Source: Clostridia bacterium
GTDB lineage: Bacteria > Bacillota > Clostridia > Oscillospirales > CAG-272
Assembly (NCBI GenBank): GCA_017622085.1
Contig: JAGARU010000061.1
Span: 1-64,000, forward strand
Direction: 5' to 3'
DNA length: 64,000 nt
Shown here: piece after piece, positions 33,560 through 43,078 of the stretch
Numbering within the stretch: position 1 is the first letter of the stretch
Layout of the letters: every line of letters begins with the position of its first letter
Position numbers and translations under genes: made by a program
Notes under the pieces: generated by a model
What the model was told of the DNA's origin: nothing
Databases searched by the model: none
Seen by the model: the letters and a program-made list of their open reading frames with translations, nothing else

Positions 33560-33588
33560 TTGACTTTCTGACCTGAATTCGGTAAAAT
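33560..33588 (+). promoter_or_regulatory. sigma-A promoter of the HAD gene
   Basis: TTGACT (33560-33565), 17 bases and TAAAAT (33583-33588). Confidence 0.7.
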
Positions 33589-33615
33589 AAAGAAAAAACA
33601 AAGGATCGATGAAGC

Positions 33616-34179
33616 ATGAACGTTTACGATTTTGATAAAACCATATACGACGGTGACAGTACAGTAGATTTTTGGAAATGGTGCTTGAAAACCTATCCTG
33701 CGACTCGACGCGATCTTTTAGCACAAGGCGTGTGGGGACTCGGATTTGGCTTGCGCATTGTACCGAAGACCAAATTCAAACAGAATTTTTACCGCTTTTT
33801 AAAGCGACTTCCTGACACAAATAAGGCCGTTCTTGATTTTTGGTCTGAGCACAAAAAGAAGATCAAGGGCTGGTATCTTGAGAGTAAGCGGCCGGATGAC
33901 GTGATCATTTCTGCCTCACCGGAGTTTTTGCTGGCTCCCATTTGTGAGGAATTGGGTGTCGAGCGAATGATGGCCTCCCGGGTTGATTCTGCCTCCGGTC
34001 TTTATACGGGTGTGAACTGCCATGGGGAAGAAAAAATTGTCCGTTTTCGCGAGTTTTATCGGGATGAACAGATTGAGGCCTTTTTCTCCGATTCGCATTC
34101 GGATGATCCAATGGCAAGAATATCCCCAAAGGCTGTTTGGGTAAACGGTGACGAGAGAACCAATTGGAAATTCAAATGA
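33616..34179 (+). CDS. HAD family phosphatase (IB type)
   Basis: 187 aa. Motif I is 'YDFDKTIYDGD' at the N-terminus, motif II 'IISASPEF', and motif IV 'SDSHSDDPM'. The helical cap between motifs I and II is of the SerB/IB type. A small phosphomonoester is the likely substrate; which one is not visible. Single gene. Confidence 0.88.
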   Translation: MNVYDFDKTIYDGDSTVDFWKWCLKTYPATRRDLLAQGVWGLGFGLRIVPKTKFKQNFYRFLKRLPDTNKAVLDFWSEHKKKIKGWYLESKRPDDVIISASPEFLLAPICEELGVERMMASRVDSASGLYTGVNCHGEEKIVRFREFYRDEQIEAFFSDSHSDDPMARISPKAVWVNGDERTNWKFK

Positions 34180-34183
34180 TAAA

Positions 34184-34219
34184 ACAAAAAGATCACCGCA
34201 TCTGCGGTGATCTTTTTGT
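34184..34219. terminator. bidirectional terminator
   Basis: Sixteen-base arms CAAAAAGATCACCGCA and complement around a two-base centre, between convergent genes. Confidence 0.92.
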
Positions 34220-34224
34220 TTGGT

Positions 34225-34458
34225 TTACGCGTTTGCGTTAAGCCACTCGTTTGCTTTGTCCTTGGACATGCGCTTGATGTCTTCTACAGGGTGGATGGAC
34301 TCTTCGCCGCCATTTACGTAGAGGAAGTAGAATCCTTCGGGAGTAACGTAGAGAGACTCCTCATAACCTGCAGCATCGCCGAATACACCGCTGGTAACCT
34401 TTTTTACAAGCTCTGCGGTCTCGGTATCGTATACCTTTTTGCAAATTACTTTATTCAT
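34225..34458 (-). CDS. small conserved protein of unknown function
   Basis: 77 aa from the second ATG (34458), seven bases after AAAGGAA; the ATG two codons earlier is too close. 'VTPEGFYFLYVNGG' and 'DIKRMSKDKANEWL' are its conserved-looking parts. Relatives in Clostridia are unnamed. No membrane segment. Confidence 0.72.
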   Translation of the reverse strand: MNKVICKKVYDTETAELVKKVTSGVFGDAAGYEESLYVTPEGFYFLYVNGGEESIHPVEDIKRMSKDKANEWLNANA

Positions 34459-34494
34459 AATCATTTCCTTTCTTAGAATTTATAAAGAAGCCGA

Positions 34495-36147
34495 TCAGAC
34501 GTTTTTGGGAAAACTGTCTTTAAGACCAACTATTTTATTGAAGGTGTTGGGGTTCTTGGTGTCCTTGCAATAGTAGCCGTTGCGGACAAACTGGAACTTT
34601 TCACCGGGAGCAGCCTCCGCAAGAGCAGGCTCTACCTTGCACGATTCGATCTTGCGGAGCGAATCAGCATTCAGGTAATTGTTGTACTCCTCCTGGGGCA
34701 TTTCGGTGATGTTCGGGATGGTAAAGAGCTTATCGTAGATCATTACGTTCGCATCGTAGCAATGGTCAGCAGAAAGCCAATGGATAGTGCCCTTTACTTT
34801 TCTGCCGTCCACGGGATTGCCGCAACCGCTTTCAAGATCGGCGGTGCAACGGATCTCAACAACCTTGCCATTCTCATCCTTTACGATCTCATTGCACTTA
34901 ACAATATAAGCGCCCATGAGACGAACCTCTCCCTCGGGCTTCATACGGAAGAACTTGGGCGGAGGCACCTCGGCAAAGTCGTCGGCATCGATATAAAGCT
35001 CGCGAGTAAAGGCAACCTTGCGCTTGCCGGCGGTCTCATCGTTCGGGTTATTGGAAACCTCAAAGTACTCGGTCTTGTCCTCGGGATAGTTGGTTACAAC
35101 GACCTTGATGGGAGAGGTAATGCATATTCTTCTCTGCGCCTTTGCATTTAATTCCTCGCGGATACAATGCTCGAGAAGTTCGATGTCAACAACACTATAT
35201 GCCTTGGCAACACCGGCACGGGATACGAAGTCCAGAATGGAGTCCGGAGTATATCCACGGCGGCGGAGGCCGCAAAGAGTGGGCATTCTGGGGTCGTCCC
35301 AACCGTCAACCAGATTGTTTTCTACAAGATAACGGAGGTAACGCTTACTCATTACGGTATAGGTTACGTTAAGACGGGCAAACTCTCTCTGCTTGGGCTT
35401 AGGATCAAAGCCAATATTATTTACGACCCACTCATAGAGAGGTCTGTGGTTCTCAAACTCAAGAGAGCACAGAGAATAGGTGATTCCCTCAAGCGCGTCC
35501 TGGATGGGATGCGCATAGTCATAAAGCGGGTAGATGCACCACTTATTGCCCTGGCGGTGGTGGGAGGTATGAAGAATACGGTAGATGGCGGGGTCACGCA
35601 TGTTGATGTTGGGAGATGCCATATCGATCTTCGCACGGAGGGTATGAGAGCCGTCCGGGAATTCGCCATTCTTCATTCTTTCGAAAAGATCCAGATTTTC
35701 CTCTACACTACGGTCGCGATAGGGGCTGTTCTTACCGGGCTCGGTGAGAGTTCCGCGGTATTCGCGCATTTCATCCGCAGAAAGGTCGCATACATAGGCC
35801 TTGCCGTCTTTGATCAGCTGTACGGCAAACTCATAGCACTTATCAAAGTAGTCCGAGCCGTAGAAGATACCTCCGGTAGGCGTTGCGCCAAGCCAAGTAA
35901 GGTCCTCGTGAATGCTTCTTACGTACTCATTGTCCTCTTTTGCGGGGTTGGTATCGTCGTAGCGAAGATTGAACTTACCGCCATACTTTCTGGCAGTTTC
36001 CACGTTGATCCAGATCGCCTTTGCGCTACCGATATGAAGGTAACCATTGGGCTCCGGGGGAAAACGGGTATGAATTTCCTCAACTACGCCGGCGGCCAGA
36101 TCCTCATCGATAATGTCATGAATAAAATTAGAAGTAACTTCCGACAT
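34495..36147 (-). CDS. glnS: glutaminyl-tRNA synthetase
   Basis: 550 aa from the ATG at 36147, eight bases after GGAG; the ATG at 36153 is too close to it. The class I signature HIGH appears as 'PNGYLHIGSAKAI' and KMSKS as 'VMSKRYL'. The C-terminal anticodon-binding beta barrels are complete. Many Bacillota lack GlnRS and make Gln-tRNA through GatCAB, so direct charging here is notable. It is cotranscribed with gltX, 14 bases downstream. Confidence 0.95.
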   Translation of the reverse strand: MSEVTSNFIHDIIDEDLAAGVVEEIHTRFPPEPNGYLHIGSAKAIWINVETARKYGGKFNLRYDDTNPAKEDNEYVRSIHEDLTWLGATPTGGIFYGSDYFDKCYEFAVQLIKDGKAYVCDLSADEMREYRGTLTEPGKNSPYRDRSVEENLDLFERMKNGEFPDGSHTLRAKIDMASPNINMRDPAIYRILHTSHHRQGNKWCIYPLYDYAHPIQDALEGITYSLCSLEFENHRPLYEWVVNNIGFDPKPKQREFARLNVTYTVMSKRYLRYLVENNLVDGWDDPRMPTLCGLRRRGYTPDSILDFVSRAGVAKAYSVVDIELLEHCIREELNAKAQRRICITSPIKVVVTNYPEDKTEYFEVSNNPNDETAGKRKVAFTRELYIDADDFAEVPPPKFFRMKPEGEVRLMGAYIVKCNEIVKDENGKVVEIRCTADLESGCGNPVDGRKVKGTIHWLSADHCYDANVMIYDKLFTIPNITEMPQEEYNNYLNADSLRKIESCKVEPALAEAAPGEKFQFVRNGYYCKDTKNPNTFNKIVGLKDSFPKNV

Positions 36148-36161
36148 TTCCATATCTCCTA

Positions 36162-37829
36162 TTACAGTGTTTCTTTCATTTTAGCAATTCGTTCGCGAAC
36201 CTTGGTCTCACCCAAAATTTGCATTACGGTATAAAGATCGGGGGAGTTCTGCTTGCCGGTTACGGCTACACGGATAAATCCGCTGATATCGGCAACGCTA
36301 CCGGGGAATGCGGTGGGATTGGCCTTATAGGCCTTCATATCGGTGGCATAGCCAAGCTCGGTGGCGATGGTCTTGATCTTATCAAACCAAGTATTCATAT
36401 CGTCGGCATAGCTGTAGCTTGCAAGGAAGGCATCCAAGGTCTTCACTACGTCCGCGCGGGAGAACTTCTCATCAATGGGATCCACAACGGCAAAGTAAGG
36501 ATCGAAGAAGAAGCCGGCATAGCCCTTGACGTCGCTGAAGAGAGCCAAGTCCTTACGGGGCTTTTTACCACCACGGCCGATGGCGAAGATGCGCTTGGTA
36601 TAATCGGGATCAGCCGAGAGGCAAGCGGCAAAGTCGGGATCGTATTTTACAGCCCAATCTACGGTGTCAGTGTAGATTTTATCCACGCTGAAGCGGGAAA
36701 GAACGTTTTTCGAAACGTCGGTCAGCTTGCCGAAGTCCAGAAGGCATCCGGAGGTGCTCATCTTCTTAATGTTGAACGGAAATTCCTCAAAGGACTTGTC
36801 GGGATTGGCGGTGTGCCATTCCTCATAGTTGGAGTTGAGTAGGGTCATGATGTACTCATTGACCGCCTCGGGAGCATAGCCCTGGCGCTCGTAATCGTCC
36901 AGATTGGTTCCCTTGTCGCGCTTGGAAAGCTTTTTCTTGGCACCGTTCTCGTCGATGTTCATAAGCTGAGCAATGTGCATATACTTAGGTGCCTTGAAGC
37001 CAAGGTAATGGAACAGCATAATGTGACGGGGCAAGCTGGGAAGCCACTCCTCACCGCGAATTACGTGGGTAGTACCCATCAGATGATCATCTACGGCGTG
37101 AGCAAAGTGGTAGGTGGGGATTCCGTCGGACTTGAGAAGAACCTCGTCCTTATCGTTTTCGGGAAGCTCGAGGTCGCCCTTGATCAGGTCGGTGATCTTG
37201 AACTTCTTATCGGGATCGCCCTCGGCAAGCATGCGAAGAACGAAGGGATGGCCGGCCTGCAGATGGGCTTCTACCTCTTCCATGGTGAAATTGCGCCAGG
37301 TCTGCTGGATCTCGCGGTAATCCTCAGTTTCGTGCCAGTCCTTGGTCTTGATCTCGGCCTTTTTATCGACCTTTTCTAACTCCTTCAGCTCTTCCTCGGT
37401 TGTAAAGCAGGGGTACGCCTTACCCTCACTGACAAGCTGCTTGGCAAACACATGATAAATATCGGCGCGCTTACTCTGCATATAAGGGCCGTAGTCACCC
37501 TTGTCGCCACCAATAACGGCGCCCTCATCAAACTCAATTCCATAGTGAGAAAGAGTGCGGATCAAGCCATCCTTAGCGCCTGCAACCTCTCTTTTGGCAT
37601 CGGTATCTTCAATACGAAGATAGAACACGCCGCCGCTCTGGTGGGCAAGACGTTCACCGACACGGGTGGGAAAAAGGCCGCCGAAATGTACAAATCCTGT
37701 GGGGCTGGGGGCAAAACGGGTTACCTTTGCGCCCTCCGGCAGGTTTCTTTTGGGATATTTCTTTTCTATGTCCTCGGGAGTTTCCTTAACATGGGGGAAC
37801 AACAGTTCCGCAAGATGCTGATAATCCAT
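36162..37829 (-). CDS. gltX: glutamyl-tRNA synthetase
   Basis: 555 aa from the ATG at 37829 (GGAG eight bases upstream). The HIGH motif reads 'HFGG' in 'SPTGFVHFGGLF', and KMSKS is 'KLSKRDK'. It is about 70 residues longer than typical bacterial GluRS. With GlnRS encoded next to it, this enzyme may be the discriminating form that charges only tRNA-Glu; that is inference. Confidence 0.93.
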   Translation of the reverse strand: MDYQHLAELLFPHVKETPEDIEKKYPKRNLPEGAKVTRFAPSPTGFVHFGGLFPTRVGERLAHQSGGVFYLRIEDTDAKREVAGAKDGLIRTLSHYGIEFDEGAVIGGDKGDYGPYMQSKRADIYHVFAKQLVSEGKAYPCFTTEEELKELEKVDKKAEIKTKDWHETEDYREIQQTWRNFTMEEVEAHLQAGHPFVLRMLAEGDPDKKFKITDLIKGDLELPENDKDEVLLKSDGIPTYHFAHAVDDHLMGTTHVIRGEEWLPSLPRHIMLFHYLGFKAPKYMHIAQLMNIDENGAKKKLSKRDKGTNLDDYERQGYAPEAVNEYIMTLLNSNYEEWHTANPDKSFEEFPFNIKKMSTSGCLLDFGKLTDVSKNVLSRFSVDKIYTDTVDWAVKYDPDFAACLSADPDYTKRIFAIGRGGKKPRKDLALFSDVKGYAGFFFDPYFAVVDPIDEKFSRADVVKTLDAFLASYSYADDMNTWFDKIKTIATELGYATDMKAYKANPTAFPGSVADISGFIRVAVTGKQNSPDLYTVMQILGETKVRERIAKMKETL

Positions 37830-37834
37830 TTGCA

Positions 37835-38419
37835 TTACTCCTTAATAATTATTCTTCCGTGACCCGGGTAAAGGTTTTTGGTACGAATCAAGTCCTTGAT
37901 CGATGCGAGGGATGCTCGATAAAGCTCCGGTCTGGCCCCGGGAAGATCCACACGTCCGTATCCGTCCGCAAAGACGGTATCGCCGCTGAACAAGGCATCC
38001 TCACAAAGAAAGCAGAGGCACCCTTCCGTATGCCCCGGTGTGGCATACACTTGAAAGATCAGCTCACCGAAGGCAAGTACTTCCCCACCGGATAGCGGAT
38101 GGGTGGAAGCGATCTTTGCAGACACCCGTTCTCCTACGAGCCAGGAAGCATTGAGGTAGGGGTCGGCAAGCATGGGCTGATCCGACGTTGAAACATAAAC
38201 CGGTGCCTGGGATAGGTGAACCAAAAATTCAAGTGCGTCGATGTGATCAAAATGACCGTGGGTGAGCAAAATCGCAGACAACTTTTTACCGTCCGAGGTC
38301 GCCCTGCGATAAATCTCCGCCGCGTCACCGGACGGGTCGATTACGACGGTTAAGGTCCCTTGACTGACAAGGTAGGTGTTGGTGGAAAAATGGCTGACAA
38401 GAATTTGAATGGCAGGCAT
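37835..38419 (-). CDS. metallo-beta-lactamase fold hydrolase (glyoxalase II-like)
   Basis: 194 aa. The metal motif is 'THGHFDHID', with further ligands in 'ATPGHTEG' and 'FSGDTVF' and the last in 'YPGHG'. The family includes glyoxalase II and other thioester hydrolases. It precedes gltX-glnS by 5 bases, forming a three-gene operon. GAGGTGAA lies before the ATG. Confidence 0.9.
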   Translation of the reverse strand: MPAIQILVSHFSTNTYLVSQGTLTVVIDPSGDAAEIYRRATSDGKKLSAILLTHGHFDHIDALEFLVHLSQAPVYVSTSDQPMLADPYLNASWLVGERVSAKIASTHPLSGGEVLAFGELIFQVYATPGHTEGCLCFLCEDALFSGDTVFADGYGRVDLPGARPELYRASLASIKDLIRTKNLYPGHGRIIIKE

Positions 38420-38573
38420 AAATTCACCTCGTTTCTATTTGAGTATTATATCATACTTTATTCATTTTGTCTACAACGACTTTTGCCTATTTGTGCATTT
38501 TTTTACCGAAAATGCTCTTTTTTCGATTATCGCATATATTTTGGCATCTTTTTTTGGTTTTTTTGTGGAATTC

Positions 38574-38602
38574 TTGCATTTTGGTAATCAATATGGTAAA
38601 AT
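38574..38602 (+). promoter_or_regulatory. sigma-A promoter of the DivIVA-like gene
   Basis: TTGCAT (38574-38579), 17 bases and TAAAAT (38597-38602) with extended TGG. Confidence 0.6.
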
Positions 38603-38643
38603 AAAATTACTTTTATGTGGTATACAGTGGAGGGAAGACCGAA

Positions 38644-39357
38644 GTGGAAAAGACCGATCTTGTTTTCAGAAGTGCGTTTCACGGATATAACCGCGAGGAC
38701 GTAAATCAATACATCCTGAGCATGAGCAAGCGCTTTAAGGAAGCACAGGATGCCAGCCGTGAAAAAATTGATGCTTTAACAGCAAAATTAGCATCCGTAG
38801 GCGCCTTAGAGGCAGGTGATACGGAAAATGCAGAGCTGGCCTCGCTTGCAGAAACGGTGGAGGCTTTGCGCGCCGAAAATGAAGCTTTGAAGCAACAGCT
38901 CGAAGAGGCAAAGGCGGCTGAAAAAACGCTTGAGTCTGCGCCTTTCGACAATTTGAGCCAGCAAATTGGCAGTATTCTCGTTTCTGCCAACACAACGGCT
39001 TCTACGATTTTGAACAATGCATCCAGCGATGCGGAAAAGCTGCGGGCGGATGCAGAAAGTGAAGTATATCGGGTTAAGCTTAAGCTGGGCAGTGAGGCAG
39101 ATGCCATCCTCGGTAAGTTCTCGGCTGAGCTGAAGAACGTTTTGGATCAGTGTTTAGCAGAGCTCAACTCGACGGTAAATGAGATTCAGAGCGGTGCGGC
39201 AACGATTGCGGCGGATATCCAGCGCAAAAACCGCGATATGAACGAAAAAGTAGACTACTATAAAAAGCTGATGGGCGATTCCCTCTCCGCCAAGCTCTCC
39301 GAGCTTGAGAAAAGCTTTGATGCGGTGAAGGGCGCTTCCCTTTCGGATCGAAAATGA
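38644..39357 (+). CDS. DivIVA domain coiled-coil protein
   Basis: 237 aa from a GTG at 38644 with GGAGGG nine bases upstream. The N-terminus 'FRSAFHGYNREDVNQYI' is the DivIVA/GpsB membrane-curvature domain. Long Ala/Glu-rich coiled coils follow (about 20-105 and 120-225). Proteins of this type sit at division sites or poles. The stop overlaps the start of the next gene (ATGA at 39354), so the two products are probably made in step. Confidence 0.82.
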   Translation: MEKTDLVFRSAFHGYNREDVNQYILSMSKRFKEAQDASREKIDALTAKLASVGALEAGDTENAELASLAETVEALRAENEALKQQLEEAKAAEKTLESAPFDNLSQQIGSILVSANTTASTILNNASSDAEKLRADAESEVYRVKLKLGSEADAILGKFSAELKNVLDQCLAELNSTVNEIQSGAATIAADIQRKNRDMNEKVDYYKKLMGDSLSAKLSELEKSFDAVKGASLSDRK

Positions 39358-40235
39358 CCATCGGAGCCAAAATTAAATCCGTACGTAAGTTAAAGCAGCT
39401 GACACAGACCGAATTATCTGAGGGGATCGTTACACGGAATATGCTGTCCGCCATTGAAAACGGAAACGCGACGCCCTCCCTTGACACATTGTTAGCGTTG
39501 GCGAAGCGGCTTTCGGTTCCCGCCGGATATTTTTTGAACAGCGAGGATGAGGAGTTTGTCTTCTCAAAGCCGGCCTACATCGATGAGTTAAAATCTCTTT
39601 TGCGCAGTAAGGATTATGCAGAGTGTATTCGCCTTTGTGAGGACGAAATCCCCGGCACGGACGATGAGATCGCGCTGATTGCCGCCGAATCCTACATGGC
39701 ATTGGCAAAAGTGCAATTTAATGCCGGCAACTTTACATCTGCAAAGAAGCTGATTAACAAGGCAACGGTACAGATGAAAAAGACGGTATATCGCACCGAA
39801 ATGCTGAGATATAACGGTGATTTTCTTCTCCTTTTGATGAGTCGCATCAAGGACTTCGGTCATGGGAAGCGAATTACCGACACAGTTGAATTTGATTATC
39901 CCTTCCCGGAATTTTTCTACATCAAGGCTTTGGATCTTTACAACGGAGGACGGGAATCGGATGCGGATGCGATTCGTCGGAAGCTGAAAGCCCTTCCGCT
40001 CCCACAAGCCATGCATGACCATCTTCTGGCCCGTCAGGAAATATACGAGGGCTCGATTATTGAGGCCTTGGAGCGCTTGTTTGCCATTGAAAAGTCCCGT
40101 TCAGATTCACTCAGCTTGTTTTCCTTGTGTAGCATTTATCAGGATATGGAATTCTGCTTTAACCTTCAAGAGGACTTCCGCATGGCATACGTTTATGCAA
40201 AAAAGCGGGAGGACAAGCTTTCTTCCGTAAGATAA
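39354..40235 (+). CDS. XRE-family regulator with TPR-like C-terminal domain
   Basis: 293 aa. Residues 1-65 form an XRE helix-turn-helix ('LTQTELSEGIVTRNMLSAIE'). The rest is a series of helical pairs like tetratricopeptide repeats, as in Rgg/PlcR-type peptide-responsive regulators. Translational overlap with the DivIVA-like gene suggests a joint role, for example cell-shape or division-dependent control; this is inference. Confidence 0.83.
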   Translation: MTIGAKIKSVRKLKQLTQTELSEGIVTRNMLSAIENGNATPSLDTLLALAKRLSVPAGYFLNSEDEEFVFSKPAYIDELKSLLRSKDYAECIRLCEDEIPGTDDEIALIAAESYMALAKVQFNAGNFTSAKKLINKATVQMKKTVYRTEMLRYNGDFLLLLMSRIKDFGHGKRITDTVEFDYPFPEFFYIKALDLYNGGRESDADAIRRKLKALPLPQAMHDHLLARQEIYEGSIIEALERLFAIEKSRSDSLSLFSLCSIYQDMEFCFNLQEDFRMAYVYAKKREDKLSSVR

Positions 40236-40277
40236 AAAATCCTGCACCTCACCCGTTTGGGCGGTGCAGGATTTTTA
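40234..40277. terminator. bidirectional terminator
   Basis: Arms AAAAAATCCTGCACC and complement with a 14-base loop. The convergent LRR gene ends 24 bases further on. Confidence 0.88.
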
Positions 40278-40300
40278 CTTATACGTGCTTAAAAGAAGAA

Positions 40301-41233
40301 TTACTCGATTCCGAGCAAAGCGTTGCCGGACTCAATCACAAGGTTGGGATTGCGATCAATGGTCACGGTAGAGATAGCGGTGCAGTTGTAGAACGCATTC
40401 TCATCGATCAGGGCTACGGTAGAAGGAATGGTGATCGCCTCAAGGCCGGTGCAGTTTGCAAAGGTATAATAGCCGATCTTTTCAACACCTGCGGGAACTA
40501 CGACAGACTTCAAGGAAGTGCAGCTTTCAAACATCCAGTCGTTTACTATGGTAAGTGCGTTCGAGAGAGTAATGCTTTCAAGAGCCGTGCAACCGCTGAA
40601 TGCATATTTGCCAAGGGTACGAACAGTATTGGGAAGCACAATCTCCTTCAAGGCAACGCAATCGCTGAAGGTACCGGATCCGATCGAAACGGTACCGCCG
40701 AGATTTACGTTTTCCAGCTTTTTGCATCCGTTGAACACGTTCTCGCCAAACGTGACGGTATTGGAAAGAACGGTCACGTCCGTAAGAACGGTGCAGATAC
40801 GGAACGCGTAATCGCCGATGGTATTTACGGTTTCGGGAATGGTGATCGAGGTCAGGTTGTAGCACGCCTCAAAGGCGCTGGATTCAATGGTTTCAAGACC
40901 GCTTCCGGTAAAGGTTACGGTGACAAGAAGCTGAGCCAAGGCAAAGGCACCACTTTCGATAGTTTTAACTGTACCGGGGATGGTCAGAGATTCAATATTA
41001 AGATTTTTGTAGAACGCACCGTTACCGATGGCTACGACTACGTCGCCGTCCGGGCTCTTTTCCGGGATGATGACGTCACGGTCTTTATTGGTACCTGCAT
41101 TCACAAGAACGCAGGTTCCGTCGCCGTTGGAACGGTAAGTAAAGCCCTTTGAGCCTTTCACACCGCCGCAGGAGGCTAAGGGTAATACACAAATAACAGC
41201 TGCAAGAATAATTGCCAAAATTCGTTTGATCAT
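40301..41233 (-). CDS. leucine-rich repeat (BspA/LRR_5 type) lipoprotein
   Basis: 310 aa. The lipoprotein signal ends in 'LASC' with Cys22. From about residue 60 come ten or so 22-23-residue repeats of the LRR_5 type, for example 'ITIPETVNTIGDYAFRICT'. Such repeats mediate protein-protein binding at the surface of gut bacteria; no enzyme domain is present. The partner is unknown. Monocistronic, with GGAGG before the ATG. Confidence 0.92.
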   Translation of the reverse strand: MIKRILAIILAAVICVLPLASCGGVKGSKGFTYRSNGDGTCVLVNAGTNKDRDVIIPEKSPDGDVVVAIGNGAFYKNLNIESLTIPGTVKTIESGAFALAQLLVTVTFTGSGLETIESSAFEACYNLTSITIPETVNTIGDYAFRICTVLTDVTVLSNTVTFGENVFNGCKKLENVNLGGTVSIGSGTFSDCVALKEIVLPNTVRTLGKYAFSGCTALESITLSNALTIVNDWMFESCTSLKSVVVPAGVEKIGYYTFANCTGLEAITIPSTVALIDENAFYNCTAISTVTIDRNPNLVIESGNALLGIE

Positions 41234-41548
41234 AGAATCCTCCGTCGAAAAACTGATTGCTGAATTTTATGGAAGGACTTAAGAAAGTCATATTACAACA
41301 TAGTATACCATATTTTGCACAATTTATAAATGTGTTAGTGGAATCAAAAATGTTAACTTTTTGTGAACGGATTTCTTTTGAGAAAAAAGCACCGAACCTC
41401 TTGTTTTTCCGAGCAATTCCATATATAATATAAAGTATAATGGGGTAAAGTTAGGGCTAATTTTGGGTTCTGCTCGTTCCCCACTATTTATTACCATCGC
41501 TCATTATTATCTTTAATGAATGATTTACATGTTATACGGAGGTATTTT
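41234..41548. promoter_or_regulatory. divergent intergenic region with promoter of the carboxyltransferase operon
   Basis: AT-rich, without a gene. On the plus strand TTGTTT (41401-41406), 17 bases and TATAAT (41424-41429) form a promoter; a second TATAAT lies at 41436-41441. On the minus strand TATACT (complement of 41302-41307) with extended TGG may serve the LRR lipoprotein. The 100-base leader before the ATG at 41549 shows no recognised riboswitch. Confidence 0.55.
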
Positions 41549-43063
41549 ATGGACAAAAAAGATGTGGAATCGATCCTTTCCGCGCTGAAGAATGTCAAGG
41601 TCAAGACCGCGACAGCGCTTCGTCAGTTCCTGAAGGACACGGACGACAGCAACGGCGCGGCGGCCAAGGAGCATCTTACGGCTCGTCAGCGTGTGGATGC
41701 GTTCTTTGACCAGGGCACCTTTGTTGAGCTCGGTGCTTTTGTAAAGAAACGCCCCAATCCGATCTGCAACGAGGACGATTGCTTTGAAAGCGTTATCTGC
41801 GGCTACGGTGCTGTAGAGGGTCGTCTTGTTTATGCATTTGCACAGGACTTCTCCCGCACCAAGGGCGCGCTCAGCGAGGCACATGCCAAGAAGATCTGCG
41901 GACTTTACCGTCTTGCTTGCGAGAACGGTGCGCCTGTGGTTGGTATTTTTGACTCGGCCGGAGCACTTCTCAGTGACGGTGTGAATGCCCTTGCCGGCTA
42001 CGGTAAGATTATGTCTGCAGTCTCCGCCGCTTCCGGTGTGATTCCTCAGATCGCCATTGTTCCCGGTCTTTGTGCCGGTACGGCTGCTGCAGTTGCGGCT
42101 ATGTTTGATGCAATCGTTACCGTTGCGGACAAAACCTCTCTTTACGTAAATTCGCCCTTCGTGCTTGGCGAGAACGGGTCCGCCGAGTATGCAGACAAGA
42201 CCGGCCTTTCTGCAATCAAGGCCGCAGACGAGGCTACCGCTTTGGCTTACGCCCGTCTGATCCTCTCTTATCTGCCTGACAACAACTACTGTGGTCCCGA
42301 TGCTATGGAAACCCGCGATGACGCCAACCGCGCCTCCGGTGTGGTTCCCGGTGACGGTACTACCGCCATCCTTACAAAGATTGCAGACAACGCAAAGTTC
42401 CTTGAGCTTTACGCTTCTTACGCACCTGAAATGACCGTTGCTTTGACGGCGCTTAACGGAAATGCCGTTGGTGTACTTGCAAACAACCATGAAAACAATG
42501 GCGGTAAGCTGACGGCTGCTGCTGCACGCAAGGCGGCTAAGTTCATTTCCCTTTGCGACTGCTTCGGTCTGCCTGTTATTACGCTGGTTGACTCTGAGGG
42601 ACTGGATGTTTCTCTTGAAGCAGAATCCTCTCCTTACGCCTCTGAGCTTGCAAAGCTTGCTTACGCGTATACTTCCGCTGAGACTCCCCTTGTTTCCGTT
42701 GTAACGGGCGAGGCATACGGTGCAGTTTACACCCTGATGGGCTCCAAGTCTTTGGGGGCCGACCTTTCTTTCGCTCTTGAAAGTGCAAAAATCGGCGTGA
42801 TGAGCGCTGAGCGTGCAGTTGCCTTCCTTTGCAACGACAAGATCGGCACAAAAGACGAAAATGGCGACGAGATCACCCGTGAAGGTCTTGAAAAGCAATG
42901 GAACGAGACTCTGGGCTCTGCCGCTGAGGCCGCTTATACCGGTGAGATCGACGATATCATTGCCGCTGACGAGCTTCGCGCCCGCCTGATTGCCGCTGTC
43001 GAGATGCTTTCCTCCAAAAGCAAGCTTGTATACGATAAGCGTCATGCTAATCTTCCTCTTTGA
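41549..43063 (+). CDS. acyl-CoA carboxyltransferase subunit (MmdA/12S type)
   Basis: 504 aa from the ATG at 41549 behind CGGAGGT. The sequence shows both halves of a crotonase-fold carboxyltransferase ('LTARQRVDAFFDQGTFVELG' at the start, 'AIVPGLCAGTAAAVAAM' for the oxyanion region). The family moves CO2 between biotin and an acyl-CoA such as methylmalonyl-, propionyl- or acetyl-CoA. The conserved glycine motifs are less regular than in well-studied members, so the acyl-CoA cannot be named. First gene of a five-gene operon with sodium-pump subunits. Confidence 0.88.
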   Translation: MDKKDVESILSALKNVKVKTATALRQFLKDTDDSNGAAAKEHLTARQRVDAFFDQGTFVELGAFVKKRPNPICNEDDCFESVICGYGAVEGRLVYAFAQDFSRTKGALSEAHAKKICGLYRLACENGAPVVGIFDSAGALLSDGVNALAGYGKIMSAVSAASGVIPQIAIVPGLCAGTAAAVAAMFDAIVTVADKTSLYVNSPFVLGENGSAEYADKTGLSAIKAADEATALAYARLILSYLPDNNYCGPDAMETRDDANRASGVVPGDGTTAILTKIADNAKFLELYASYAPEMTVALTALNGNAVGVLANNHENNGGKLTAAAARKAAKFISLCDCFGLPVITLVDSEGLDVSLEAESSPYASELAKLAYAYTSAETPLVSVVTGEAYGAVYTLMGSKSLGADLSFALESAKIGVMSAERAVAFLCNDKIGTKDENGDEITREGLEKQWNETLGSAAEAAYTGEIDDIIAADELRARLIAAVEMLSSKSKLVYDKRHANLPL

Positions 43064-43078
43064 TGCGGAGGGTAAACA

